DNA of 64,000 bases from Brevibacillus gelatini (GCF_003710935.1 NZ_RHHS01000047.1:1-64000), one strand, 5' to 3'. Shown: positions 43,506 to 51,630, counted from the first letter of the stretch. Notes: generated by a model not told the origin, from the sequence alone. Translations and numbers: made by a program.

Positions 43506-44190
43506 AGTGCTGATCGTCGAGGACGATTTGCGGATTATCGACATTAACCGAAGATTCGTGAACAAGATCGAGGGATTCGAAGTGATTGCCACCGCCACCA
43601 ACGGCAGTGACGCCAAAGAGCTGCTCGCTGTCACACGCCCCGATCTGGTGCTTTTGGACGTGTATTTGCCCGATATGCTGGGAACCGAGCTGGTCTGGTA
43701 CATCCGCCAGCACTATCGCGAGGTGGACATCATCATGATTACGGCTGCGAAGGAGATGGAGATGGTCCAGGAAGCGCTTAGGGGCGGCGTTTTTGACTAC
43801 ATCGTCAAGCCGCTGGTCTTCGAGCGTTTCCGCGAGCGGCTGGAGAGCTATCGCGCCCATGTGGCCCGGACGGAAGCGGCGACAGAAGTCGATCAGGATG
43901 TCATCGACCAGATGCTGACCAGGCGTCCGCTCAACCCAAAACAGCGCGAGTTAGCCGTGCCAAAAGGCATTGACCAGCTGACCCTGGAAAAAGTCATCGA
44001 GGCGATCAGGCAGACAGGCGACAAAGGCGTCTCCGCAGAAGAGATCGGCCGCGAGATCGGCACCAGTCGGACGACAGCCCGCCGCTATCTGGAGCATCTG
44101 GTGCAGGAAAAAAAGGCGAGAGCCGAACTGATTTACGGCAGTGTTGGCAGGCCAGAGCGAAAGTACCGCTTTTTGCCTGAGCGGGCATGA
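43492..44190 (+). CDS. CitB/DctR-type response regulator
   Basis: Response regulator of 232 residues. The receiver domain has IVEDD at the N-terminus, the phosphorylated Asp in LVLLDVYLPDMLGTEL (about D56), MITAA and the Lys in YIVKPLVFERF. The C-terminal domain has a helix-turn-helix in GVSAEEIGREIGTSRTTARRYLEHL, as in CitT/DctR regulators. GTG 43492 lies inside the end of the kinase gene, with GGGAGG seven bases upstream. It likely activates the transporter genes that begin 137 bases downstream. Confidence 0.9.
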   Translation: MKKLEVLIVEDDLRIIDINRRFVNKIEGFEVIATATNGSDAKELLAVTRPDLVLLDVYLPDMLGTELVWYIRQHYREVDIIMITAAKEMEMVQEALRGGVFDYIVKPLVFERFRERLESYRAHVARTEAATEVDQDVIDQMLTRRPLNPKQRELAVPKGIDQLTLEKVIEAIRQTGDKGVSAEEIGREIGTSRTTARRYLEHLVQEKKARAELIYGSVGRPERKYRFLPERA

Positions 44191-44283
44191 ACAAAATGAA
44201 CAAAAAGTTGTTAATTTTCTAAATGTATCTTATGTTCGAAAACTATCCCCGAAAGACCCGGCATGATACGTTAATGGCAAGCG

Positions 44284-44297
44284 TGATACCGCTTACA
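44284..44297 (+). promoter_or_regulatory. Catabolite-responsive element (cre) upstream of the tricarboxylate transporter
   Basis: TGATACCGCTTACA fits the Bacillus CcpA consensus TGWNANCGNTNWCA at every fixed position. It lies 30 bases before the start of the binding-protein gene, where CcpA would block transcription when preferred sugars are present. Confidence 0.7.
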
Positions 44298-44326
44298 AAA
44301 ACGACGGGTTCGAGGGGGTTTTTTGT

Positions 44327-45364
44327 TTGAAAATGAAAAAAAGTGCACTCATTGTTTTGTCCGCTTTCCTTACGCTCGCGCTGGCCGCCTGTGGCGGGGC
44401 GAACAGCAGCTCGTCCGGCTCGGGAGCGCAGCCGGCGTCTACCGCATCCAGCTATCCGGAGAAGCCGATTGTGTTCGTCGCTCCATCCGGGGCAGGCGGA
44501 GGCTGGGACAAGACAGCCCGCTCGCTTGCCAAGGTACTCGCCGAGAGCAAGCTGGTGACGGAAGCGATTACGGTAGAAAACAAACCAGGCGGCGGCGGGA
44601 CCGTCTTCATGGCGGAATACGTCAGCAAGGACAAAGGCAACCCTTACAAGCTGTTTGTCAGCTCTCCGCCGATTCTCATCAACCATAACAAAAAAGAGGG
44701 GAACAGTCCGTTCGGCTTCCAGCATGTGACGCCGCTTGCGCAAATGACGAAAGATTTCGGCGCCCTGGTCGTGCGCGCCGACTCGCCGTACCAGGATATG
44801 AAAAGCTTTTTGGACGATTTGAAAAAAGACCCGACAAAAATGACGCTGGCTGGCGGTTCGGCTCCGGGCTCGATGGACCATCTCGTCAGCGTGTTGCCAG
44901 CAGCCAAATACGGCATTGACCCGAAAACGGTCAAGTACGTTTCCTATGACGGCGGCGGAGAAGCGATTGCGGCACTGCTTGGCGGCAATGCCGACATGAT
45001 CGCGACCGATGCCTCCGGCGTAGGCGAATACGTGAAGGCAGGCAAGGTTCGCGTGCTCGGTGTCACGTCAACAGAGCGGATGAGCGGCGATTTGAAAGAC
45101 GTTCCGACTTTGCAGGAGCAAGGAATCGATGCGACCTTTACGATCTGGCGCGGTGTATTTGGTCCGGCTGACATGCCTGCAGATGCCAAGGCGTATTGGG
45201 ACGCCAAATTGAAAGAGCTGTCGGAGAGCGAAGCGTGGAAGAAGGAGCTTGCTGCAAACGGCTGGGAGAGCGAATACAAGGACGCGGCGGCCTTCACGGC
45301 GTTCTTGGAGGAGCAGGATCAGCTCGTCAAAGAACTGTTGAACTCGCTTGGCATGGCGAAATAG
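44327..45364 (+). CDS. Tripartite tricarboxylate transporter substrate-binding lipoprotein (TctC/Bug family)
   Basis: Extracytoplasmic binding protein of 345 residues. Lipobox LALAACGG (lipid-linked Cys near residue 22), Ser-rich linker, then the TctC fold: YPEKPIVFVAPSGAGGGWDK, the carboxylate-binding loop VENKPGGGGTVFMAEY, GGSAPGSMDH, and GNADMIATDASGVGEYVKAG. Family members bind citrate, other di/tricarboxylates or aromatic acids. TTG 44327 is at good distance from GAGGGGG, whereas ATG 44333 is further than usual; the signal peptide works from either. First gene of the transporter operon, followed by a partial terminator. Confidence 0.88.
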   Translation: MKMKKSALIVLSAFLTLALAACGGANSSSSGSGAQPASTASSYPEKPIVFVAPSGAGGGWDKTARSLAKVLAESKLVTEAITVENKPGGGGTVFMAEYVSKDKGNPYKLFVSSPPILINHNKKEGNSPFGFQHVTPLAQMTKDFGALVVRADSPYQDMKSFLDDLKKDPTKMTLAGGSAPGSMDHLVSVLPAAKYGIDPKTVKYVSYDGGGEAIAALLGGNADMIATDASGVGEYVKAGKVRVLGVTSTERMSGDLKDVPTLQEQGIDATFTIWRGVFGPADMPADAKAYWDAKLKELSESEAWKKELAANGWESEYKDAAAFTAFLEEQDQLVKELLNSLGMAK

Positions 45365-45390
45365 GGAGAGGGCACTCCTCTCCTTTTTTC
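45365..45390 (+). terminator. Intra-operon terminator after the binding-protein gene
   Basis: GGAGAGG / CCTCTCC stem, five-base loop, T6. No new promoter is obvious before tctB, so some transcripts must read through. Confidence 0.65.
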
Positions 45391-45475
45391 CCCGCTTTTT
45401 GCGGCGCGCGTCCGTTTTTTTCGGGTAGAGAAAACGACGCGTCCGAACGCTCCCTTATCGAAAAAGGAGGTACGT

Positions 45476-45940
45476 ATGAACGTCAGGTTTGATCGGTACG
45501 GCAGTATTGCTTTTGCGCTGGTGGGGGCATTTTTCATCGCGGAGAGCCAGCATATCTCAACGAGTGCATACGGCAGTCAGGTCGGGCCGAGCATGTTTCC
45601 GTTCGGCTTGGGCATCTTGCTGGTCCTGCTCAGTCTGCGCCTGTTTTACGAGACATTCCAGGCGAAATACCGTGCTGAGGGACAAGCCGTTGAAAAACTT
45701 TTGTACAAACGATTTCTCCTGATGCTCGCGGCGACGGTGCTGTATGTCCTGCTGCTGGAGCCAATCGGGTATGTGATCGCTACGGCTCTGTTTCTTTACG
45801 TCACGTTTCTGGTCATGGGCAGCAAAAGCCAATGGCGATCGGCGGTTGTCTCCTTGCTGTTTTCCGTCGGCGTTTACGTGGTGTACGTGCAACTGCTGAA
45901 AGGAACGCTTCCAGGCTTTCCTGCCTGGCTCGGCGTCTAG
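45476..45940 (+). CDS. Tripartite tricarboxylate transporter small membrane subunit (TctB)
   Basis: Membrane protein of 154 residues with four hydrophobic segments, the normal size for TctB. It shows the N-terminal GSIAFALVGAFFIAES, SQVGPSMFPFGLGILLVLLS (the PxxFP-like loop of the family) and LEPIGYVIATALFLYVTFLV. ATG 45476 is behind AAGGAGGT. It lies 12 bases upstream of tctA. Forms the membrane part of the transporter together with TctA. Confidence 0.85.
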   Translation: MNVRFDRYGSIAFALVGAFFIAESQHISTSAYGSQVGPSMFPFGLGILLVLLSLRLFYETFQAKYRAEGQAVEKLLYKRFLLMLAATVLYVLLLEPIGYVIATALFLYVTFLVMGSKSQWRSAVVSLLFSVGVYVVYVQLLKGTLPGFPAWLGV

Positions 45941-45952
45941 GGAGGGATCGAG

Positions 45953-47479
45953 ATGGGTACGCTGCAATATTTGGCTGATGGATTTCAAATCGCCTTTCAA
46001 TGGCACAATCTGGTTTACGCGTTTATCGGAGTGCTGATCGGTACGGCTGTCGGGGTGCTGCCTGGCATCGGTCCGATGAGCGGTGTGGCGCTGCTGATGC
46101 CGGTGACAGCCTCGCTGACGGCGGGTCTGCCGCCCGAGATGGCGGCGGCGAGCGCCCTGATCTTGCTTGCGGGCGTGTACTACGGCGCGATGTACGGCGG
46201 CTCTACCACGTCCATTTTGCTAAATACACCGGGCGAATCTTCGTCCGTCGTCACGACCTTGGACGGGTATCAGCTTGCGAAACAGGGGCGGGCAGGAGCG
46301 GCGCTGTCGATTGCGGCCATCGGCTCGTTCGTGGCCGGGATTGTGGCGCTGGTGGCGCTTGTCTTTCTCGCCGATCCGCTCTCTGACCTCGCGCTGCAGT
46401 TCGGTCCGGCGGAGTATTTTTCGCTCATGCTGCTCGGTCTGTGCGCCGTGAGCGGACTTGGCGGCAAATCCATGACGAAGGCTTTGATGATGACAGTCCT
46501 TGGGCTTTTGCTGGCAACGATCGGCATCGACAACGTATCGGGAGTGGCCCGGTTTACCTACGATATTCCCGACCTGTACCAAGGGTTGGAGTTTTTGACA
46601 ATTGCAGTCGGTCTGTTTGCGCTTGGCGAGGTTTTCAAAACGATTCTGGAAAATGACCATTCCTCCCAGGAAATCATCAAGGTCGAGCGGATTTTACCGA
46701 CCAAAAAAGACTTGAAAGATAGTGCCGCTCCCATCGTCCGCGGTTCTTTGCTCGGCTTTTTCATCGGCGTATTGCCCGGAGCAGGTGCGACACTGGCCTC
46801 ATTCTTTTCCTATATCATGGAGAAAAAATGGAGCAAACACCCGGAGCGTTTCGGAAAAGGCGAGATCGCCGGGGTAGCAGGGCCGGAATCTGCGAACAAT
46901 GCCGCTTCCGGAGGCGCCATGATTCCGCTGTTGACGCTGGGAATCCCGGGATCAGGGACAACGGCGATTCTGATGGGGGCGCTGCTCATGTACAACGTCC
47001 AGCCGGGGCCGCTTTTGTTCAGCGATCACCCGCAGATTGCCTGGGGATTGATTGCCAGCATGTTCATCGGAAATCTGATGCTGCTCGCCCTGAACATGCC
47101 GCTCGTCAAAGTGTTCGCCAAAATCATTGAAACGCCGCCGCAATATTTGCTCCCGATGATTATTGCCATCTCCGTATTTGGCGTCTATGCGGTGCAAATC
47201 AGCACGTTTGATCTCATTTTGCTCGTGATATGCGGCATTCTCGGCTACTATTTGAACAAAAACGACTTCCCGCTCGCTCCGCTCGTGCTCGGGCTGGTAC
47301 TCGGCCCGATGATCGAAAACAACATGCGCCGGGCGCTGACGACGTCCAACGGAGACTTCTCGATTTTTTTCACGAAGCCGCTTTCTGCCGTATTTCTGTT
47401 GTGTGCGCTGGCCTGGCTCGTCGTGCCGCTGGTGTTGAAGCGACGGGGAAAACAAGTCGTGATTAACGAAGAAGCATAA
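45953..47479 (+). CDS. Tripartite tricarboxylate transporter large membrane subunit (TctA)
   Basis: Polytopic membrane protein of 508 residues. Family motifs: GTAVGVLPGIGPMSGVALLMP near the N-terminus is the first of two GxLPGxGP repeats; the second is GFFIGVLPGAGATLASFFSY. YGAMYGGSTTSILLNTPGES and IPLLTLGIPGSGTTAILMGA follow the usual pattern. ATG 45953 is behind GGGAGGGATCGAG. Channel-forming subunit using the ion gradient, fed by the TctC lipoprotein. Confidence 0.9.
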   Translation: MGTLQYLADGFQIAFQWHNLVYAFIGVLIGTAVGVLPGIGPMSGVALLMPVTASLTAGLPPEMAAASALILLAGVYYGAMYGGSTTSILLNTPGESSSVVTTLDGYQLAKQGRAGAALSIAAIGSFVAGIVALVALVFLADPLSDLALQFGPAEYFSLMLLGLCAVSGLGGKSMTKALMMTVLGLLLATIGIDNVSGVARFTYDIPDLYQGLEFLTIAVGLFALGEVFKTILENDHSSQEIIKVERILPTKKDLKDSAAPIVRGSLLGFFIGVLPGAGATLASFFSYIMEKKWSKHPERFGKGEIAGVAGPESANNAASGGAMIPLLTLGIPGSGTTAILMGALLMYNVQPGPLLFSDHPQIAWGLIASMFIGNLMLLALNMPLVKVFAKIIETPPQYLLPMIIAISVFGVYAVQISTFDLILLVICGILGYYLNKNDFPLAPLVLGLVLGPMIENNMRRALTTSNGDFSIFFTKPLSAVFLLCALAWLVVPLVLKRRGKQVVINEEA

Positions 47480-47494
47480 AGCTATACACGCTGC

Positions 47495-47523
47495 TTGACA
47501 GCGCTTTTCTCTCCCCCTATCAT
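47495..47523 (+). promoter_or_regulatory. Sigma-A promoter for the GNAT acetyltransferase gene
   Basis: TTGACA (47495-47500), 17-base spacer, TATCAT (47518-47523). Confidence 0.65.
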
Positions 47524-47541
47524 AGGAAAAATTGCGGGAAG

Positions 47542-47571
47542 CTGTACTGCTCGGGCAAGCGGGCAGTACAG
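47542..47571 (+). promoter_or_regulatory. Perfect hairpin in the leader of the GNAT gene
   Basis: CTGTACTGC / GCAGTACAG, nine base pairs with a 12-base loop, between the promoter and the GGGGAG ribosome binding site. No T tract, so it is not a terminator; it could modulate translation or mRNA stability, or be a protein-binding site. Confidence 0.45.
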
Positions 47572-47587
47572 GGAAGGGGAGACGAAC

Positions 47588-48178
47588 ATGTTGGCAATCG
47601 AGCCTGTCACACTGGAAGGAAAGCTGGTCAGACTGGAGCCGCTTCGTCCGGTGCATACGGATGGCATTTTTGCCGCCGGTGCTTTTCCGGAGATCTGGTC
47701 GTACTTGTCGGTCGAGATTCAGACGCGCGATGACGCGCAAGCTTTTATCGAGCAAGCCATGAAAAACGAGGCAGCGCAAACCGAACTGCCTTTTGCCATC
47801 ATCAATCGCGCAGATGGCAAAGTCATCGGGAGTACGAGGTTTCTCGCCATTTCTCGCAAGGATCGCGGACTGGAAATCGGCTTCACGTGGCTGACCCCTG
47901 CTGTCTGGAAAACCGCTGTCAATACAGAGTGCAAATGGCTTCTGTTGCGTCACTGCTTCGAGCAGCTCGGATGCATCCGCGTCCAGTTGAAAACCGACTC
48001 GCGCAACCTCAACTCCCAGCGCGCCATCGCCCGCATCGGCGGCATCCGCGAGGGCGTACTCCGCAATCACATGGTCATGCGGGACGGATATATCCGCGAT
48101 TCGGTTTATTTCAGCATCCTCGACCGTGAGTGGCCGGCAGTGAAAGAACGGCTGGAAATGTTGCTGTTTGGTGAATAA
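47588..48178 (+). CDS. GNAT-family N-acetyltransferase (RimJ/RimL-like)
   Basis: Acetyltransferase of 196 residues. LVRLEPLRPVHTDGIF at the N-terminus, FAIINRADGKVIGSTRF, LEIGFTWLTPAVWKTAVNTE (the core beta strand and acetyl-CoA loop), and NLNSQRAIARIGGIREGVLR (the conserved C-terminal helix). This pattern is that of the RimJ/RimL branch, which acetylates protein N-termini or small molecules. Substrate unknown. Own promoter, leader hairpin and ATG 47588 behind GGGGAG. Confidence 0.8.
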   Translation: MLAIEPVTLEGKLVRLEPLRPVHTDGIFAAGAFPEIWSYLSVEIQTRDDAQAFIEQAMKNEAAQTELPFAIINRADGKVIGSTRFLAISRKDRGLEIGFTWLTPAVWKTAVNTECKWLLLRHCFEQLGCIRVQLKTDSRNLNSQRAIARIGGIREGVLRNHMVMRDGYIRDSVYFSILDREWPAVKERLEMLLFGE

Positions 48179-48265
48179 AAGGGCGGGGCGATTGTAGCGG
48201 AAAACCTCCATGTGTACAATAGGAATGAACCTTGAGGGCAAATGGGTTCAGAAAAGAGGGTATGC

Positions 48266-48682
48266 ATGAGATTTCGCCTCTCACCAACCGGCTGCGTACT
48301 GCTCGCCGGGGATCTGATCGCCTTTGTACTGTTTGTTTATTATGGAAAGCTGGCTCATCATCTGCCAGTTACGTTTCTTGGAATATGCGAGACGTTGGCT
48401 CCGTTTTTGCTTGGCTGGATCATCGCGATACTGGTTTTTCGCACCTATGCAGAACGCGCCTGCTCATCCTGGGGGCGGCAGCTGGTCACGATGCTGTTCA
48501 GCTGGACGCTTGCGGCGCCGATTGGCCTTTTGATCCGTTCCTGGTGGACGGGTGTGCCGATGACGCTCATTTTTTCCGGCGTGACGTACTTCGTGACCTT
48601 GGCTTTTCTGCTTGGCTGGCGTTTGCCTTTCGCGCTGTTCCACGCTTTATGGAAGCGGACCAGACAAGAGACTGTTCACTAA
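48266..48682 (+). CDS. DUF3054 family membrane protein
   Basis: Membrane protein of 138 residues with four hydrophobic segments. The LLAGDLIAFVLFVYYGKLAH segment, then ETLAPFLLGWIIAILVFRTY, match the DUF3054 pattern (GD near the N-terminus, PFLxGW in the second helix). Function unknown in the family. ATG 48266 is behind AGAGGG at short spacing; an ATG at 48242 in the same frame is an alternative. Confidence 0.7.
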   Translation: MRFRLSPTGCVLLAGDLIAFVLFVYYGKLAHHLPVTFLGICETLAPFLLGWIIAILVFRTYAERACSSWGRQLVTMLFSWTLAAPIGLLIRSWWTGVPMTLIFSGVTYFVTLAFLLGWRLPFALFHALWKRTRQETVH

Positions 48683-48738
48683 TAAACTGTTCCAAATTGG
48701 TTACGCTATCCTGTGAATGACGACAGGAGGTGAATCAT

Positions 48739-48870
48739 TTGGGCAAGAACAACAACAGCAAGGACCTGGGAAAAAACCGCGGGAAAACGCTCGATCACAA
48801 CGATCAGAACACGAACCTGCGCCAATCCCACCACAACGACCGAAACGAGGGTACGGGCAAAGACCGCTGA
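48739..48870 (+). CDS. Very small, Asn/Lys-rich hydrophilic protein (43 aa)
   Basis: Short gene starting at TTG 48739 behind a perfect AGGAGGTGA seven bases upstream. All 43 residues are polar: GKNNNSKDLGKNRGKTLDHN then a His/Asn/Asp-rich part ending TGKDR. Composition and length recall minor small acid-soluble spore proteins (SspP/SspN-type) but I cannot match it to a named one. It is followed by a terminator whose stem begins within the stop codon. Confidence 0.6.
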   Translation: MGKNNNSKDLGKNRGKTLDHNDQNTNLRQSHHNDRNEGTGKDR

Positions 48871-48886
48871 GCTTTCAGCGGTTTTT
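48863..48886 (+). terminator. Terminator overlapping the stop codon of the 43-residue gene
   Basis: ACCGCTGA / TCAGCGGT, eight perfect pairs, four-base loop, T5. Confidence 0.8.
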
Positions 48887-48920
48887 CTGTTTTCAGCAGC
48901 CAGGCTGGCACAGCAAATGG

Positions 48921-48948
48921 TTCGATTCCGGACGAGTTGTGTTATAAT
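48921..48948 (+). promoter_or_regulatory. Promoter for the hypothetical-tenI-thiE unit
   Basis: TTCGAT (48921-48926), 16-base spacer, perfect TATAAT (48943-48948), 39 bases before the ATG at 48987. No TPP riboswitch fits in this short leader. Confidence 0.4.
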
Positions 48949-48986
48949 AGGTTTTGTTTTTCAAGCGAGTGGAGGGGAAAAACTGT

Positions 48987-49355
48987 ATGACGGAACCGAT
49001 GCATGACGTACAGCCGGTGACTATGTCGTCACAGGCGTTTTTGATTTTGTGCCGACTTTACGACGGATGCTATGACGAGTTGAAGCAAAATGAACAGCTT
49101 CGCGAGCTGATTGAGTCCATCGGGGATATTCTTTTGGCCGGAGTGGAAACTCTGGAGAAGCAAGAGACGAAGCCAAAGACAATTACGTTTCCACTGACGG
49201 TGCAGCAGGCGTTTTTCGTGCGGAGGCTGATCGTGGAGCTGCTTGCGCAAGCACCTGATGGCAATGACGACAAGACGACGCAATGGCTGCAGGAATGTCT
49301 GACGGCGTTGTCCGGGGTCGGTGCTGCGGCAGGTGCCAAAGCAGATGCGAACTAG
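48987..49355 (+). CDS. Hypothetical protein upstream of tenI
   Basis: Soluble, helical protein of 122 residues (SSQAFLILCRLYDGCYDELK, ITFPLTVQQAFFVRRLIVEL, TTQWLQECLTALSG), not recognised. ATG 48987 is behind GGAGGGGAAAA. It overlaps the start of tenI by 11 bases, so translation is probably coupled. No evidence for a role in thiamine synthesis apart from that position. Confidence 0.6.
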   Translation: MTEPMHDVQPVTMSSQAFLILCRLYDGCYDELKQNEQLRELIESIGDILLAGVETLEKQETKPKTITFPLTVQQAFFVRRLIVELLAQAPDGNDDKTTQWLQECLTALSGVGAAAGAKADAN

Positions 49356-49974
49356 CCGGGAGCTTCACGTCATTACGAGCGGCAGGCAAACGCTCGAAGA
49401 GGTACTGCGGATGGCCGAAGCAGCGTATGCCGGAGGGATGGACTACCTGCATATTCGCGAAAAGCAGCGAACGGCCAGAGAATGCATGGACTGGGTTCGG
49501 GCTTTGGCGAATGTGGTTCCGCTATCGTGCCTTTTGGTCAATGATCGGGTCGATGTGAGTGCCGCGTCAGGCTGTGCAGGCGCACATTTGGCGTATCACA
49601 GCCTGGAGGTTGGCGATGCCCGGCTGGTTTTGCGGCGGGAACAAAAAATAGGTCGCTCCGTCCATTCGTATTTGGAAGCAGAGCAAGCAGTGGCAGCAGG
49701 GGCAGACTATTTGATGTACGGACATATTTTTCCAAGCGGCTCCAAACCGAACCTCGCGCCGAGAGGGACGGGCGAGTTGATGAAAATAACAGCAGCGTGG
49801 ACGGTTCCCGTGATCGGACTCGGCGGGATTACACCTGAGCGGACTGGCGAAGTGCTCGCTGCAGGCTGCGCAGGTATTGCCGTACTATCCGGAATCACCG
49901 ACGCAACAGATGCACAGGCAGCCGCTTTGGCTTATCGCGAGGCGTTGGATCGCTGGGAGGGGAATGAAAAGTGA
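49345..49974 (+). CDS. tenI: Thiamine phosphate synthase-like protein, TenI (thiazole tautomerase) type
   Basis: TIM-barrel protein of 209 residues related to ThiE. ELHVITSGRQTLEEVLRMAE, MDYLHIREKQ (ThiE would have Q-L-R/K in this strand), the phosphate loop VIGLGGITPE, and the His in GAHLAYHSLEV. TenI proteins isomerise the thiazole phosphate carboxylate in the thiamine pathway and lack the pyrimidine-binding residues of ThiE. The immediate ThiE gene downstream makes a TenI assignment likely. ATG 49345 overlaps the previous gene. Confidence 0.78.
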   Translation: MRTSRELHVITSGRQTLEEVLRMAEAAYAGGMDYLHIREKQRTARECMDWVRALANVVPLSCLLVNDRVDVSAASGCAGAHLAYHSLEVGDARLVLRREQKIGRSVHSYLEAEQAVAAGADYLMYGHIFPSGSKPNLAPRGTGELMKITAAWTVPVIGLGGITPERTGEVLAAGCAGIAVLSGITDATDAQAAALAYREALDRWEGNEK

Positions 49975-50633
49975 AAGACAGGCACACACTTCGGGAAAAG
50001 ATGGGCGTTTACCTGGTGATCGGCAGCCAGGATTGCGGGTTTTCCAGTGAAAAGACCGTCGAGATCGTTCGCGAGGCGCTTGCGGGCGGAGCTGGCATCG
50101 TGCAGTTGCGGGACAAAGGCAGCAGGCTGACTGCGGAAGAACGTCATGAACTGGGACGGCAGCTCCAGCAGCTGTGCCGCGAAGCACAAGCCTTGTTTTT
50201 CGTCAACGACGATGTGGAGCTGGCTGTTCGCCTGCAGGCGGACGGGGTACACGTCGGACAGGACGACATGCAACTGGCCCAGGTGAGAGAAAAGGTAGGC
50301 GAAGCGATGTATATCGGCGTGTCAGCAGGCACGGTGGAGGAAGCGCTCGCAGCCCGAAACGGCGGCGCAGACTGCATCGGGGTAGGAGCCATGTTCGCTA
50401 CCTCTTCGAAGGCGGATGCGGGCGAGCCAATCGGTTCCAAGGGACTTCGCGCCATTCGCGAGGCTGTCGGCAGAGACTTGCCGATCGTGGGCATTGGCGG
50501 GATCACCCTGCAAAACGCCGAGCAGGTAATCAACGCCGGAGCCGACGGCGTAGCTGTCATCAGCGCCATCAGCCGGGCAGACTCGCCCAGAAAAGCGGCA
50601 CAAGACTTGCTGCAGATTGTACGATCGATCTAG
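49971..50633 (+). CDS. thiE: Thiamine-phosphate synthase
   Basis: ThiE, 220 residues: joins the pyrimidine and thiazole phosphates to thiamine phosphate. The barrel shows GVYLVIGSQDCG, GAGIVQLRDKGSRLTA (QLRDK, pyrimidine diphosphate binding), FFVNDDVELAVRLQADGVHVGQDD, GVGAMFATSSKAD and IVGIGGITLQNAEQVI. GTG 49971 overlaps the tenI stop, with GGGAGGGG eight bases upstream. No ThiC, ThiG or ThiM gene is nearby and no TPP riboswitch leads the unit. Confidence 0.92.
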   Translation: MKDRHTLREKMGVYLVIGSQDCGFSSEKTVEIVREALAGGAGIVQLRDKGSRLTAEERHELGRQLQQLCREAQALFFVNDDVELAVRLQADGVHVGQDDMQLAQVREKVGEAMYIGVSAGTVEEALAARNGGADCIGVGAMFATSSKADAGEPIGSKGLRAIREAVGRDLPIVGIGGITLQNAEQVINAGADGVAVISAISRADSPRKAAQDLLQIVRSI

Positions 50634-50721
50634 CACGGACAACCAGACGAATACATATGGTAGGGTAACTTACTCATTCACGCAGGAAACCGATACTGGC
50701 GATCAAAAGGAGGTGGAACCG

Positions 50722-51630
50722 ATGAAAAATCGGATTTACCGGATCGGATACGAATGGGTCAGCAAACGGGAATTGCTTGAGCGACTGAACTTGCACGACT
50801 GTATCCTGATCGAGCATAAACGGCTCCAGCCGCCCCCGGACGATCAGGATACCGAATTGCCGCCGGAAAAAGAAGTCCATGCTGTCCTGATTCGCAGTCA
50901 GCGACGTCCGGGCGAATGGGTGACGTTCAACGGGCTGTACGAGATTCAAACCCGCGAACCGATTCCGTGGATTGATTCTCCTCTGGAGTATCACCAGTTC
51001 GGGACGGAGTTGATTCCGGGAAACATCCGCCGGGAAAAGGCCCCCCAGGCCCGGATTCCGGCGAGAACGAAGCTGCAGATTGCGGCGGTGCGTCAGGATA
51101 CGGTTTTTGTCACCGTGCCTGGACATCCTTCGCGGCGTTATGAAATGTCCCTGGCTCATGCGCGCTTCGCCAAAGATTTTCCGACCGAGCTGGAGATGAA
51201 GCTGCAGGTGTATGCGTTTCCACCGCGCCACGACATCTTCGTCGACTGGCTTTTGAAGGAAGGGCGGAAAACCGGCATTATCACAAGGCCGAATCAGGAG
51301 AGGGTGGAGCGATCCGCTTTTCAAGTATGGGACGACTTGCGCAAGGAGTACGGGCTTAGCGTCAGCGCCGCCTTGCTTGCGATCAAGCAGGCGCTGATCG
51401 TGCTGGACCGGGCAGGTGTGGAGACCGATTTTCCTTATCCGGTCCAGGAGCGGTCGGACCTTTCCTTGTTCAGTGAAACGGAGCGCGACGCTTTTTACTC
51501 GTACCAAGCCGTGCGCTGTGCCATGGCGGCTGTCGCTGCACTTTTGACGGTCGATCCCAAGGACCCGCTGCAGGACACCTTGCTGATGGATATTATGCTG
51601 GAGCAGCAGCTCAACCGCAGACGTGACTGA
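50722..51630 (+). CDS. Conserved hypothetical protein (302 aa)
   Basis: Soluble protein of 302 residues, not recognised. The N-terminal half is beta-rich (ILIEHKRLQPPPDDQDTELP, FNGLYEIQTREPIPWIDSPL), the C-terminal half helical (FQVWDDLRKEYGLSVSAALL, QAVRCAMAAVAALLTVDPKD). ATG 50722 is behind a perfect AAAGGAGGTG. A terminator stem begins inside the last codons, so it is the only gene of its transcript. Confidence 0.65.
   Translation: MKNRIYRIGYEWVSKRELLERLNLHDCILIEHKRLQPPPDDQDTELPPEKEVHAVLIRSQRRPGEWVTFNGLYEIQTREPIPWIDSPLEYHQFGTELIPGNIRREKAPQARIPARTKLQIAAVRQDTVFVTVPGHPSRRYEMSLAHARFAKDFPTELEMKLQVYAFPPRHDIFVDWLLKEGRKTGIITRPNQERVERSAFQVWDDLRKEYGLSVSAALLAIKQALIVLDRAGVETDFPYPVQERSDLSLFSETERDAFYSYQAVRCAMAAVAALLTVDPKDPLQDTLLMDIMLEQQLNRRRD

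Noticed and set aside
44200-44326. Possible sigma-54 promoter before the tricarboxylate transporter
   Set aside because: GGCA is present but no GC at the -12 position at the right distance, and the response regulator is not of the sigma-54 activator type.
48921-49344. TPP riboswitch before tenI-thiE
   Set aside because: No CTGAGA core or matching THI-box elements, and the leader is too short.
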